Shown in pieces: positions 31,701 to 40,471 of a DNA stretch of 45,000 nt. The DNA is from Symbiodinium natans (taxonomy: Eukaryota; Sar; Dinophyceae; Suessiales; Symbiodiniaceae), in assembly GCA_905221605.1 (NCBI GenBank), contig CAJNDS010000391.1, positions 851,440 through 896,439 of the forward strand. The letters are read 5' to 3'. How positions within the stretch are numbered: position 1 is the first letter of the stretch; each line of letters starts with the position of its first letter. The notes beneath the pieces are model-generated. The model was not told the DNA's origin. It saw only the letters and a list, made by a program, of their open reading frames with translations, and ran no database searches. The translations under genes were made by a program, and so were the position numbers.

Positions 31701-34608
31701 TGCCCCAAATCCGAGTCCTAACATTTTCCAACGCCCTCCCTTTGAAGATCGTTGAAGTTTAGCGGTTGGGAAACAGGGAGCTCGTCGATTCTCGAGCTTC
31801 ACAGTATTCACTCCGCACTTTTTGCGACGCAGGGGCAGGGTAGAACCGACTGTTCGGTTCTCGGTGCCCTCTTCCACCACTGCCTGGCTGAGCAGTTCTT
31901 GAGCTGCACTGAGCTGTACCGAGCTTTCGGTGTCTTGGGCTTTTGGGCCAATTTGGGGTGGGGTCTTCGATCTTGGGGGCCTCGGAGTTTTGAGGGAACT
32001 CTGGCATGTCTCGCCCTCTTCCAGAGATGGAGTGCACCTTGCAACTAGGCAACGAGCAGGCCCACGCCTCGATGGAGGGGTAAGAGTCCACCGCTCTTCT
32101 CGACACACCCGCGATGTAAATGCCCAGCCTCAGCGAGTGGCGCCCGGAGCTGGATCTTCGGAAGCGAAAGCACAAAATGTGACAAGCCGAAGGGCCCACG
32201 AAAAGGTCCCAGTGCCAGTGATGAGTTCTACGATGCACGCTCCGGAGGCAGAACACTCACAACCCACTCACACACCGGGGCAACAAAACCAACTCAACTC
32301 AACAAGGATCTTCGTGTTCAGGACTCTTCTGACATTAGCATCCTGTCCTTTGTGTCATCCCCACCTAGACCTGTGCAAGCCCAACAGGGGCCGGCACTGC
32401 TGCGACTCGCGGATCTCCAAACCTACCCATGGTCCGAGGCTTCCGGTTTGGCACGTGTAGCTGTGTCTTAGACAGCAAACAAGACTTTGGAAAAAAGAAT
32501 CACGCCTCAACCAGAAGATGCAAACCCGGAACTTCCCGCAAAGTTGGGTCCTGTAGAAATTCTGACCAGAAAGTGTAGCCAGCGCCGCCCGAAGGAGGAA
32601 AAATCGTTTCGAGCATTTTCGAACGATGCCCACAGAACGTCACCAGGTGTGGAAGACCGCCGCTGCCTTTCTTGGGGCGTTCCCGGGGAGGCACCAGGAG
32701 GTCCTGGCAAGGAACTTCCAACAGACGCCCTATGACAAGCGGAGATGGCGAAGTGATCTCTGAACTGAAGAAACGCAAGAAGGGGTGAATGAAGGGGGTC
32801 TCTCCTGGACTTGCTCGTTGTAAATCTCGACCATCGACCTTGGAATGTGATGGTGACTCAGCCCAGGACTGGTGGCGGAGTCGTGGAGAACCTTCTGTAC
32901 ATGTCTGAACCTTTCAGAACATCCCTCTGAGCTAAACCCAACTCTCCTGGGGCCTCTGCACCATGACCTCGTAGGTCAGATTCGCGTCTGTGTTGGCCTG
33001 TGGGCACATAGGGCGACAAGCCCGAGCCATGCTCGAAGAGCAGCTCACTAGAAGCAAACTAGCAGCACTAGCAGCCTACGACCATGCCGAAGCCCCCCAA
33101 CCTTTGCACCCACGTTACCCAAACATTTGGCGACACAGGCCGACACAACTCAAGGCAACATCAACGAGGTCTTCGCTCATGTTACCGAGCCCTCTTGGGA
33201 CCAGGCGCCGATCCTCTTAAAGATCTCTTCACACGAAATGGGCACGATGCCCTGCACAGAACATCAGTCTGCAAGCCAAGCACATCAGCACTTGTGATCA
33301 ACAACCTCTAAACCTGATTCCGCACCTTGTTGGCACCATAGCCCACCATGGAGTAGCTCTTGCCAGCTCCCGTCTGGCCTGCAAAAGTTGGGACACAAAG
33401 TCAGCACCTGAGCTTAAACCAGATTTGGGGATATTTGGGGGCACATTGGGGCACCTAGGCACCGAACTTCATCTTTCGCTCTGGGGCAACGGCCATAGGC
33501 AAACAAACAGCAGTGGTAACCTTCCCACGCCTGGGAGGTATTCGCAAGACCACAAGAAAAGAAAGACTGAACCATCTGACGCACTCTACCCAGTAATTCG
33601 GAGGATTGTCTCCAGCCTTACTTTGTGACTTGGAGTACAAGGCTTGCATCATGGCGATGAGAAACCCTTGATGCAAAGCCATATGACTGCATTCATGGAA
33701 TCATGGCAGCTTTCGCGCAGGGGGCAGCAGGCCTAATTCTGTTCCAGGTATTGGGCAGTTTCTTTACTGAGCACTGAATCAGTCCGTAGCAGCAACGTGA
33801 CATGACATACTCCCCACCAAAGCACTGCCAACCACACCAAACGCAGCTCGTGCGAGCGAAATACAAAACTCCCTTCCACCTCTAGATGCATTGCATCATC
33901 CTAGTCGGAACTCGACAGGGTTTCGGGGCGGCATACCTCTGCCCGATTTATTGTCGAGAGGCGCTGTCCAGAATGCGTCGACCAAAGGTATCGAAAACGA
34001 GCTGCTGATCAGCATACCTCGACAAGGAGGGCCGTGCGGAGCTGTGCAGCTCCAGCAAATTACCAGATACACGCAATTAGGTGCCAGCTCTTTCGGAGAA
34101 GCCTTTAGATGATGCAGACCCAGACCTACTTTACGGTACTTCTACAGTATTGCGGCGATACCTGAGAATTACTGCGGTGTTTCAACAGCACTTGCTTGTT
34201 GGCCATGACGGGCACGAGGAAACCTGTGACATGCAAAGCCCTCCTCCAGGACTTTTCCGGCTCCTGGACTCGGAGACGTCCTACTCCCCAGACCCCAAAC
34301 ATCCCTAAACCCCAAAGCAACCTCGGCAACACGTCGCACTGTGGATCTGACCGGCTTCCAGGCGCTGGGCAGCAGTAGCCCTTGGCATCCACCTCGAAAC
34401 CGTCATGACCTCAGTAACAAGGTAAGGTTGATGTTTCTTTGGGGTTTTAGGGGTTTAGGGCTTCGATGGGCTTAGGCGCCTTGAGGACTTCAGGGGTCTT
34501 GATCAAACCTGAGGCTGCACCTCCCCTGGCGCCTGGTCCGAACATGCCCGACCACTGGCACAGGCGGCGACTCCAGAAGGAAGCGTCGAACGTGAACTTC
34601 TTTGGCTC
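13110..34608 (-). CDS. Kinesin-3 family motor protein, giant multi-exon gene
   Basis: I assembled this from more than 40 short exons on the minus strand, described in five blocks below. Domain order is motor head, neck coil (LEDKLIRQLREENEKLR), FHA domain, long coiled-coil stalk and a KIF1-like C-terminal region. This is the order of kinesin-3 (KIF1/UNC-104 type), which carries vesicles along microtubules and works in flagellar transport in protists. Donors are GT, GC and GA; acceptors are mostly AG|G. Many joins preserve phase exactly. Gaps remain: the first exon(s) before the PKKFTFDASFWS strand, the switch I exon (NxxSSR) and a few small exons were not found. A possible initiator exon, MSAPDDEDSPDDSAA, lies at 37830-37877. 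The gene spans over 21 kb, mostly intron. Confidence 0.9.
14585..15350 (-). CDS. Kinesin-3 KIF1-like/DUF3694 region exons
   Basis: 15350-15233 contains FEWNPETLENR and ends at a GC donor. It joins in phase to 15048-about 15011 (VFILRELLQRAED), giving ENRVFILREL, the counterpart of the FENRLYLMREL motif of KIF1 proteins. 14813-14772 is DLPNEEDPLWDPIE (GT donor), and it joins in phase to 14626-14585 (VERLIGVAQVLLEG). The motif EDP.WDP.E...IG.A.V.L is diagnostic for the DUF3694 region of kinesin-3. This is the main reason the distant stalk exons are placed in the same gene as the motor. Confidence 0.85.
15700..16620 (-). CDS. Kinesin-3 stalk exons, part 3 (tentative)
   Basis: Coding-like minus stretches include QHELAMQRLEANTHRIL near 16545-16600, GGTLQHELAHLGHTIDR near 16428-16480, ANLIIQELQ near 15862-15888 after a CAG acceptor, and SLEVSTKLRPHRLETKMHCE near 15750-15813 after a TTTCGCAG acceptor. 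Boundaries are approximate and phases were not all reconciled. Position between firmer kinesin exons suggests they belong to the stalk and to the segment before the KIF1-like region. Confidence 0.4.
16935..18283 (-). CDS. Kinesin-3 stalk exons, part 2
   Basis: 18283-18197 is 29 codons (DIDPSPEAILPQTLMRKALT to YIEW, GT donor). 18116-18087 is METKQKQWEE (GT donor). 17992-17948 is LCEDVGMISADFIEA (GTAAGT donor). 17881-17825 is EMQQRQAAEASEQAQAAEQ (GC donor). These four are in phase. Further candidates are about 17313-17281 (ELARLQHEFEER), about 17170-17141 (AEEAAQHKIE) and 16980-about 16935 (ELEKKAKKAAAEEE). The composition suits a coiled-coil stalk. I attribute them to the kinesin because the C-terminal kinesin exons lie further downstream on the same strand; a separate nested gene is not excluded. 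Confidence 0.6.
17441..17560. repeat. CTCTCG/CTCCCG microsatellite
   Basis: An imperfect CT-rich tandem repeat of 6-bp words lies between stalk exons of the kinesin gene. Its open frames (Arg/Glu/Ser or Leu/Ser/Ala strings) are artefacts. Confidence 0.9.
18750..20045. repeat. Satellite block of CCCTAAA-like and CCTATAGG words
   Basis: About 1.3 kb of AT-rich DNA made of AAACCCTA, CCTTAAACC, CCTATAGGG and their complements. A clean tandem of 77-bp units starts at 19101, 19178 and 19255 (each begins CAGCGTKATAACCCTA). A related unit lies at 18820. A second shared segment, CTGATGTACC..AAGGTCTGGGC, occurs at about 19068 and 19648. The block sits in the kinesin intron between the exons at 22443 and 18283. 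CCTATAGG is its own reverse complement, so the array is rich in small palindromes. Confidence 0.85.
20050..20545. repeat. Nested foldback with CAATTG palindromes
   Basis: Two 62-bp arms (20308-20369 and 20440-20501) are near-perfect inverted copies, separated by a 70-bp spacer. A third, direct copy of the arm lies at about 20193-20253. Between and beside the arms are repeats of TTTCAATTGAAACG (about 20174, 20389, 20408, 20505, 20525), itself a palindrome. A smaller inverted pair (CTTCAAAACTCCGGGATCC at about 20064; its complement at about 20135) lies outside. The frame 20348-20995 crosses this repeat and is not a gene. Confidence 0.88.
20691..20748. repeat. G17 run, TA stretch and C run
   Basis: A run of 17 G (20691-20707) is followed by an ATATATA segment and then a short C run at 20743-20749. 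The G and C runs could pair around the TA spacer. Confidence 0.85.
21230..22140. other. AT-rich unique island, no coding
   Basis: About 900 bp of evenly AT-rich, non-repetitive DNA with stops in all frames. It is unlike the GC-rich host sequence and unlike the flanking satellites. I found no tRNA, rRNA core motif or organelle gene by eye. It lies within the large kinesin intron. It could be old transposon or organelle-derived DNA. Confidence 0.5.
22171..22340. repeat. TA/TATG microsatellite
   Basis: Dense TATATA, CATACA and TATATG words with breaks. Any open frame here encodes only Tyr/Ile/Met strings. Confidence 0.92.
22443..23080 (-). CDS. Kinesin-3 stalk coiled-coil exons, part 1
   Basis: About 23076-23045 encodes GKVTELINSGQ (GT donor). 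About 22925-22868 encodes GEVTGPTEEELKAR. 22742-22671 is exactly 24 codons (ASRQLAEELERKAREAEEAK and on) and ends at a GA donor. 22550-22443 is exactly 36 codons (FLESRLVEAEADALMKQREA and on) and ends at a GT donor. All are Glu/Lys/Arg/Ala-rich with heptad-like spacing, as expected after the FHA domain. Assignment to the same gene rests on strand, order, phase and absence of any intervening stop-bearing terminal exon. The next exon is 4.2 kb away, across the satellite-bearing intron. Confidence 0.65.
23314..24850 (-). CDS. Kinesin-3 FHA domain exons
   Basis: 24850-24803 encodes SLDTKLPHIANLNE. It joins in phase to 24686-24648 (DLLLTAKLKFAFK), then to 24471-24415 (EGVTRVGRGSQEDGDANQP). After a gap come 23986-23942 (EHAVVENTGGAVTLK), about 23738-23710 (FVNGTALQP) and 23344-23314 (CIFVFVEPSK). 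PH..NLNEDP...L followed by EG.TR.GR, EHA, VNG and a final FVF..P is the forkhead-associated domain layout specific to kinesin-3. FHA domains bind phosphothreonine and help regulate cargo binding and dimerisation. Donors include GT and several GC sites. The exon carrying the central serine/histidine part (after GR, before EHA) was not identified. Confidence 0.85.
25570..26241 (-). CDS. Kinesin-3 neck and first coiled coil exons
   Basis: 26241-about 26180 encodes LEDKLIRQLREENEKLRNMV, the post-motor neck helix typical of kinesin-3. About 25771-25730 encodes DLVHKQAEIAALEQ. 25680-25570 is exactly 37 codons, includes ALMEMQKSFAERLSEAQK and ends at a GT donor. Known kinesin-3 neck/CC1 segments have a very similar MQKSF..RL.EA motif. 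These helices govern dimerisation and autoinhibition in the family. One or more small exons are probably missing between them; AQSLELADELISQP near 25.46 kb is a weak candidate. Confidence 0.8.
26581..34608 (-). CDS. Kinesin-3 motor head exons
   Basis: Exons, in order of reading: 34608-34568 (EPKKFTFDASFWSR); 34017-33963 (YADQQLVFDTFGRRILDS); 33530-33494 (AWEGYHCCLFAY); 33378-33326 (GQTGAGKSYSMVGYGANK, the ATP-binding P-loop); 33251-33186 (GIVPISCEEIFKRI); 32838-32805 (SMVEIYNEQVQ); 32703-32667 (DLLVPPRERPKK); 32422-32398 (GLEIRESQ); 32128-32068 (LGIYIAGVSRRAVDSYPSIE); 31883-31837 (AVVEEGTENRTVGST); 29583-29551 (AHTVLTIEFKQ); 29090-29041 (LSLINLVDLAGSEK, switch II); 28804-28743 (AGQTGASGDRLKEGCAINKS); 28243-28204 (SALGNVIEKLADK); 27688-27634 (AVVPYRDSKLTRLLQNAL); 27565-27537 (GGSSKTVMIC); 26634-26581 (SNYEETLSTLRYADRALK). 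Most adjacent exons join in phase. The switch I SSR exon, expected between 31837 and 29583, was not found. Confidence 0.93.
29250..29306. repeat. Repeated G runs
   Basis: Four runs of six or more G separated by AGAGC or AAGAGC. Such spacing could form a G-quadruplex on the plus strand. It lies in a kinesin intron between the exons at 29551 and 29090. Confidence 0.85.
29918..30150. repeat. Interstitial TTTAGGG array 1 with T-rich leader
   Basis: A T-rich stretch (29918-29955) runs into about 27 TTTAGGG units, a few of them variant (TTTGGG, TTAGGGC). It then meets the 76-bp tail described separately. It lies inside a kinesin intron, so it is interstitial, not a chromosome end. Confidence 0.95.
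30151..30226. repeat. Copy 1 of 76-bp telomere-adjacent tail
   Basis: Starts TTCAGCATCTCAAG and ends AAACCCACCCACCCAG. It differs at only two bases from 31608-31683. Both copies directly follow a TTTAGGG array in the same orientation. Confidence 0.95.
30466..31022. repeat. 278-bp tandem duplication
   Basis: Copy 1 runs 30466-30743 and copy 2 30744-31022, each starting CCGGGCCGATCCTGG. Each contains a G run and a downstream C run that can pair (TCAAGn TCG with CGACn TTGA). Each ends in a run of CCCTGAAAAA-like words. The copies differ by scattered substitutions and small indels. The direct open frames through it are not genes. Confidence 0.93.
31024..31330. repeat. GC-rich minisatellite, about 85-97-bp unit
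   Basis: Three full units and one partial unit. Each has GGCCAAGGCCAAGG, a CG-rich core, GGGCCAGGACAAGGCC, ACCCTTGAGTGCCCAA and GGTCGATTT. Open frames of up to 141 codons cross it because of its composition; they encode repeated Ala/Lys/Gly or Pro/Arg strings and are not genes. Confidence 0.93.
31367..31607. repeat. Interstitial TTTAGGG array 2, in two parts
   Basis: A degenerate part (31367-31430) and a cleaner part (31509-31607), separated by unrelated sequence. Orientation is the same as array 1. Same kinesin intron. Confidence 0.93.
31608..31683. repeat. Copy 2 of 76-bp telomere-adjacent tail
   Basis: Near-identical to 30151-30226, with two base differences. The distance between copies is 1,457 bp. 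Confidence 0.95.
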
Positions 34609-34619
34609 CTGTACAGACT

Positions 34620-36640
34620 TGCAAAAAGCTCCAACTTCCCCCCCCCCCGCCCTAGGGATGCAGTACCAGACTGGACAACCCTGCCTTGTTCTTGCCGGCT
34701 TCCGCTTGCTCTGGCGGAGTCTGCCTAGATGCATCTCTGCAGTTTGGATTCAAGTTTGTTGGTGTTTAGGGACGGCCCGTTGCTTGCGATACTGGATGCT
34801 TCGGGACTAGATATGACTTGGGCTGTTCCAATTCTTGCTGTGCACAAATCGCCTTCCAGAAGCAAGACTTGGGTCTCTCAGCTCATGAGCAACACATTGC
34901 AACTTGGAGCAGTAGCTGCCGCCCAAGCGGCAATATCGTGGTCGGGCCATCCACTTCGACGCAGAGCTGCACAGCAAGTGCGATTGCTGAAGCACGAGCT
35001 GTGGCTTGCAGAGAGCGCAAACTGGCTAGCGGCTACGCGCACAACGTCCCTGAGTCCAGGAAATGACTACACTGGCATGGGTCGCAATCTTCCTGCTGTG
35101 CTACTAGAAGGCACAAGATGGCAACAAGCAAAGGGAACAGCAACATCGTGAGGTGCGCAGTACGGACATTCGCTGAGCCTCACAGCACAAACTGCAGTGC
35201 TGACAGCAACAGCCACTAACAAATACCGATATCGGCAACAGCTCTGTCAGTTCTTGAGCTGAAAGGACTTGCAGGACTTGGGTTTGGTTTCGCTGAGGCA
35301 CTGAAGTGCAAGTACAATGGCATTCGGAGAAATTCGGGATTCGGCTTCGGCATCAAGTATCATAGGGATTAGGGACTTCGGAAAGCATGCCAAGCAGATT
35401 TCACACAAGCAACAAAAGCAACAGAAGCCATTGCCAACAACATGCTGAAGGGTCGTGCACAAGCTGTGTCACCTTTTATAGACCCCGAACGGCCCAACCC
35501 GAACAAGAATCTCCAGCCTGCGCGTTCAGCGCACGCTCTCGATCGTTGAAGGGTCGGATTCGAACTCCAACTGCCACTGAGCACTCCTCCAGCTCCAGCA
35601 TGCTTTCCTATGACTGGTTGTCGCCTGTTCTTCAAGAATGTCAACTTGTTATAGATGCGCTGTGAAGCAAGAAAGCATGAATGACTCTCAAGCCTTGCCA
35701 TACTGGCTACTTGTAAGAATAACCTCTGATCTGAGTATGCACGACTTTCACTCAAGCTAGTATTTAAGCAAGAACACTTCCGATAAGAATAGCACTCTTG
35801 ATGCCCAGACGAGTCAAGGCTTTCACACACAACAACTGAGTTCAACTGCCATGCTCCGTGGAAGCCACAGTTTAGTCCTCTGCCATGTTAGCGGCTGTCT
35901 ATTCGGCTGCAACCACACGAATCCTCAGAGAGCCGATTGGCATGTGTTTGGCATGTGTTGGAACCCTAAACCCGAACTGCACACATCTGCAAGCGCATGG
36001 CCAAAGCGTACTTCGCCTCTTCATCGCAGATGCATCTGCACCTACATTGCAGCAACGATTCTGGTCTAACGCATGCCCATGGTTCATCGTGAGAGAAAGA
36101 TGCGTGCGATCATGTAAGCACCCATGCTACAGAGTATTGCGGACGCAACACAATGAAGAGTCAGGAGGCTGGACGAGCCTCAAGCATACTGGACCAGCCG
36201 CTCCAATCGAGCCAAGACCGCAGCAGGTGCTATCACGGGTCGGGGAAGGGTCACAATCTCCAATTCAAGGCTGCCTAGGATTCTGCGTGTGACTTTGGAC
36301 AGCGTCAAGCACAACTTTGGGCACGTTCATCAAGGCTTTGGCAAAGGTCCGACGAGAGTGGCTCCGCTTGTGTAAAACCGAACCAATAAAATCAGGGCTT
36401 TAAGCACCCCAGCAGGCCTGAGCCTTAGCACTGAACCCTTGCGATTAGCTGAGGTGTCCATTTGAGAGCCGCGTCGGGGATGCCGCCACAGCGGCAAAAA
36501 AACTCAGTGTTCTAGCACCAGATGGGCAACTCCTCTCAAGATTGGGTATCTCCCCCTTGCACCTTTGAACAACTCACAGCTTGCGGTCAATCCACAGCCC
36601 AAGACCCCGTGAAGCAACCATATCAGCTTGGCCCTCCGAA
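34620..36640. other. No supported exon
   Basis: The kinesin exon(s) coding for the first strand of the motor head should lie in or beyond this stretch, but I could not identify them. Open frames on both strands (for example 35369-35845 minus and 35885-36292 plus) lack motifs. A C run lies at 34640-34648. Confidence 0.4.
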
Positions 36641-36649
36641 CGGGTTAGG

Positions 36650-37175
36650 CCCATTAATCGGCTCCTTGCTTGGGTTCATGGTATAACGGCTAATGAGTTA
36701 TTGGTTGAATAGGTTAACCCGTTCATTGCACCAAACCAATTGGGTCAATTTACCGTTTTGACTTGGGAGACGAATATGATCAACAGTGTGCAAGCTCGAT
36801 ACAAATCTTTTGAGACTGCTACTTGCAGGCCATTCGTTCTTAACATCAACTACTAAATTAAAACACAAAAGACAATACGCGTGTTCCACACATGCTGCCT
36901 TGTATACACGCATCTTGCTGCATGACATGATGGAAAAAGATACTTTTGATCAAGCTCAACCCCTCCCATCGTTAACATGTAAACAACTCGGATAGTTGGA
37001 GGCCACGTACAATTTCCTATTGTACTGTTTGAATGGGAATATTGAAAGAACAGAACCTAAATGGCCGGTTAACCCGCAGAAGTGGTTTCATTCATAGCAC
37101 TTACTTCCATTCATGATAATCACGAAAGTTATGTTACGTAACTTCTCAACTTGGGGTGGAACCAATATGGCTAGG
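36650..37175. other. Second AT-rich unique island
   Basis: About 500 bp of AT-rich, non-repetitive DNA like the island at 21.2-22.1 kb, bounded by GC-richer sequence. It contains GGTTAACCC words (about 36711 and 37063). No gene was recognised. Confidence 0.45.
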
Positions 37176-37829
37176 TGATGAGAATGGTCTTTAAGTTAGA
37201 GGCCGTTTGTTGTTTTTGTTGGGGGGGGTTACGGTCACTACGGCGGGTCTTCCTCTTTTTTTGCGGAGGAGGGGGGTGGCGGCCACGGGTCTTGTCTAAG
37301 TTGGCAGAGTTCCCTCCCCCCCGTCCTGGTCATGTTCACGAAAACAGCAGCTTTGGCTTGGCTATACTTGTTTTGGGTGCACCTTGTCTGATGCTAAAGC
37401 ATGACACAAGTCATGGATCTCGCAAACCTCTGGGGGCGGGATACCTGCATGCCCTAAACCCAAGCAAAAGCAAGTCTCGTTGGCTTGAAACATGCGTAAC
37501 AGCCCCAAGGCTCCAGAGCGACGCCCCCTTCAGAAATCGAGAAAACCGAAAGACTCTAAAGGCAACGCCGAGAGCATGCGCTTATATGCCTCAATGGCAA
37601 TGGAAGCTTCATGCGCTGTGCGAACTAATTTCTCCTTTCAGGGCTTAAAAAGTGTTTCAACAAATAAGTTCGAGTGGGTACTCAACAATCGGGCCATTAG
37701 CCCGAGCGCCGCTTTTGCAGCCTGGTAATGAGCCCTCCAAATGGAAGAAGGCGTTTAACCTTCGAAAACTTTAGAATGCTTTGAAGGTAGCTTGACCATG
37801 GCAAGCCACAATGCGATCTTTTCTTTGCG

Positions 37830-37877
37830 TCACGCCGCCGAGTCATCTGGCGAGTCTTCATCGTCTGGTGCACTCAT
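37830..37877 (-). CDS. Possible kinesin initiator exon
   Basis: ATG at 37877 opens a short acidic frame, MSAPDDEDSPDDSAA. Short acidic leaders before the first motor strand are common in protist kinesins. No exon linking it to the motor was found, so this is a guess. Confidence 0.2.
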   Translation of the reverse strand: MSAPDDEDSPDDSAA

Positions 37878-38947
37878 CGCTGGCCTTGGTCCAATGTCCA
37901 ATGTGCTGTTCAGTTCTGTTGATAAGGTCAGATACAAGCAAACAGATGAAACGGCGACTTCGATACATCGCCACCCAGAACCTTTCGCAGTCTTTCGTAC
38001 CATGCCGGCGGACTTTAACACGACCCGGCCATGAGGAGCCGGCGCGCAGTCGACGCTGTGCGGCCGCACCTGCGATCCGCAAGTCTTACTGGCGCCTTTC
38101 TGTGCCTTTTTGTGCCGATTCTCCGGTTTGCTGCACCACGCGCACGAGACTTCCACATCTCGCGAGGCAACTCAGACGGCCTCGTCGAGGCTTCTGTTCA
38201 CAACCACCTGTGATCGAGCCTGAGATGACCGGGAAGGTCCGTTGCATGTTGGCTTCACTTGGGAATCGGGTGCAGCAAATAGCTTGGCCCGAAACATGCG
38301 AGTGTACGTTTACAAAGCAGCTTATGAGACTTTAAAACCCGTGTAGTCCACACGTGCTGCCTTCCAGGCTTCAAGGCGCACGGTTACCCGGTTTACCTTC
38401 CAACAATGCCCCAACCTGCCATGAATCAATTGGGGACATTCTACCCAAGGTGTGGTTTAGTGTCTTGTTGGGTCTGGCTCGTGATAAAGCGCCTGGACAA
38501 AAAACCTCTGCAGTCCCGGCGGCACGATTCAGCCCGCTGGACACCGTGGCCACTGAACGGATGCCGCTGGCGCCCTGGACTGTGCCGCGTTCCTGGAGAT
38601 TAATACTGGGCCCTGGCTAAGGCTTCTAAGGGACGTTCTGGGTGTGAGGGCTTTCTGCAGAGCCTCACATTGCCGGCGGAAATCCGCAGCTATCTTGAGC
38701 GCTAGCATATGACCACTGTTGACCCTTGTCAAGGGCCGTTTAAACACGTAGAGCACTTTGTCTTAGACTCTTGGCCATCCTGCTGCACAATTCCGGTGTT
38801 CGAACCAGATCCGAGATCTCAGGCACACATGTCAATGTAGTCTAGAGATGTCCGAGAGTCTAGGGCCCTTAAGGCCCTATAGGGCTGCAGCCCTGCAACC
38901 TTTGACCTTCAGCAGGCTTGGCTTGATCCCGAAGAGCCTCTCCTTGA

Positions 38948-38973
38948 ACGCCCCCCTCCCCCCCCCCCCCCCC
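38948..38973. repeat. C-rich run in intron
   Basis: A near-continuous C run lies just downstream of the 38980 donor of the membrane-protein gene. Confidence 0.85.
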
Positions 38974-38979
38974 GCGAGC

Positions 38980-40471
38980 CTTCCCGATCCGGTCCACGGT
39001 GATGTTGTAGAGCTCCCGCAGCTCAGGGTCCATGACCAAGCTGTGGTCAGGGAGGTCTTTCGTGCGAACCGAACGTTTATCCGAATCCCGAATCATGCTC
39101 GCTGCCCTGCTATGCTTTCGTGCGGAAACTCCTGAACCCATCCCCACAAAAACCGCGCGACGACGAACTGCAACGCTCAGGGGGCCTGAGTTGATTCAGC
39201 AGGCACTGCGACGAGTAGCGCTTTCCCGCCTCGGAGCTGAGCTATGAGGTCTTGCTCCGAACACAGCTCGGGCTTGCATTCTTGCGTTCGTCCAACCCTC
39301 CTGGGCCCTCACATAAACCGACAGCGGCAGAGCGGATGACTGCACGTGATGCAGTGGAGCTTTCACTTCCGCTTCTGTATCAGCCTGCAGCGAAAGATCT
39401 TAAGCAGGAATCCGGAGATTCCTTCAGGAGGTCGTGGTCTGAGGCACGCAAGTTTCGCATCACTCTACCAGCAGCTCGTGGGAATCTTTGGGGGGCTCAC
39501 GCTAGCTCAAAAGCCTAAAGTGAAGCGTCACCTGCTGGCGCAACGGGGCCATGGTGCTTCTCCAACGCCGGCGCGCCTTGACTTTGGGCGTGATCAGCGG
39601 CTTCAGCTCCTCAGACCTCAATGGACTTTCTGAGGCCTACGACGCCTACAATTGGCTCAGTCTGCAGGAGTCGGCAAGAGACCCACAAACTCTTTGGAAG
39701 CCATAGGCCCATAGGCTCTGCCCATCCAGAAGCTTCTTGTTCCCTCATGATCTAACCATGTTTGACCTCTGAGGCACTGGCATGTCCTGCTTGCTGACCT
39801 CACACAAGCGATGCCGTTTATAATGCTTCCTTGTACCGGTCCGCCAAACGACAAGGCCAACGTTTGCCCTGAACACCTCCACGGACAACATGAGTTTATC
39901 ACAGTTGTCATAGCGCGAGGTCCTGACTCTGAAGATCCCTTTCCGCAGTAAAACGCAGCAAAACGCAGCAAAATGCAGTACAGCTGCTGTGTTCGGCAAA
40001 AAGTGTCAACGCTGGGCCGGGGCCAGGACGGAGGGTGGCAGGGAAATGTAGAAACCGGCCATGGCGAAGGCGAAGAACGCCGCCGCAGAGTAGGGCAGCG
40101 GCCTGCAAAGGCAACTTGGGCCAGGAATTCCATCGGATTTTCAGGGACTCAAGCATGATGTCTTCCCACGCAAGAAACCCTTAGTCGGAATCTTGGGGAC
40201 AAAAGGCTTTACCTTCCCCCCGCCCTGCAGCCCTTGACAACTTGACATCTGTAGCCCCTTCCCACCTGCCAATGTAGTAGAGCATCCCGCCCACCTGAGT
40301 GCTCAGGTGCTTCGAGTATCTTAGTCCGGCGCACCACCGCTTGTCACAGGTATTTCGGCATTTCCATCACCATTATCTTCTTGATGCAAACTGCCATTAC
40401 ACAAGGTTGGACGTTAAGCTCGGGCTGTTCGAGCCAGCCTATGTCGGACCCTATGCCCAACAAGTTCCAGA
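38980..40471 (-). CDS. Unrecognised multi-pass membrane protein exons
   Basis: Exons are about 40471-40425 (IWNLLGIGSDIGWLEQ), 40294-40266 (VGGMLYYIG) joined in phase to 40102-40024 (PLPYSAAAFFAFAMAGFYIS and on, a clear membrane segment), and 39922-39868 (TSRYDNCDKLMLSVEVFR). Three more are joined in phase: 39609-39532 (26 codons, ELKPLITPKVKARRRWRSTM and on), 39384-39341 (ADTEAEVKAPLHHV) and 39040-38980 (LVMDPELRELYNITVDRIGK). Donors are GT and GC; acceptors are mostly AG|G. The pattern is hydrophobic segments, then a basic cytosolic stretch and an acidic tail. I cannot name the family; a transporter or channel is possible. The gene lies upstream of the kinesin, on the same strand. Confidence 0.55.

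Noticed and set aside
32520-32568. A further kinesin exon reading TLREVPGLHLLVE
   Set aside because: The flanking exons (DLLVPPRERPKK and GLEIRESQ) join in phase without it; it would duplicate the same strand.
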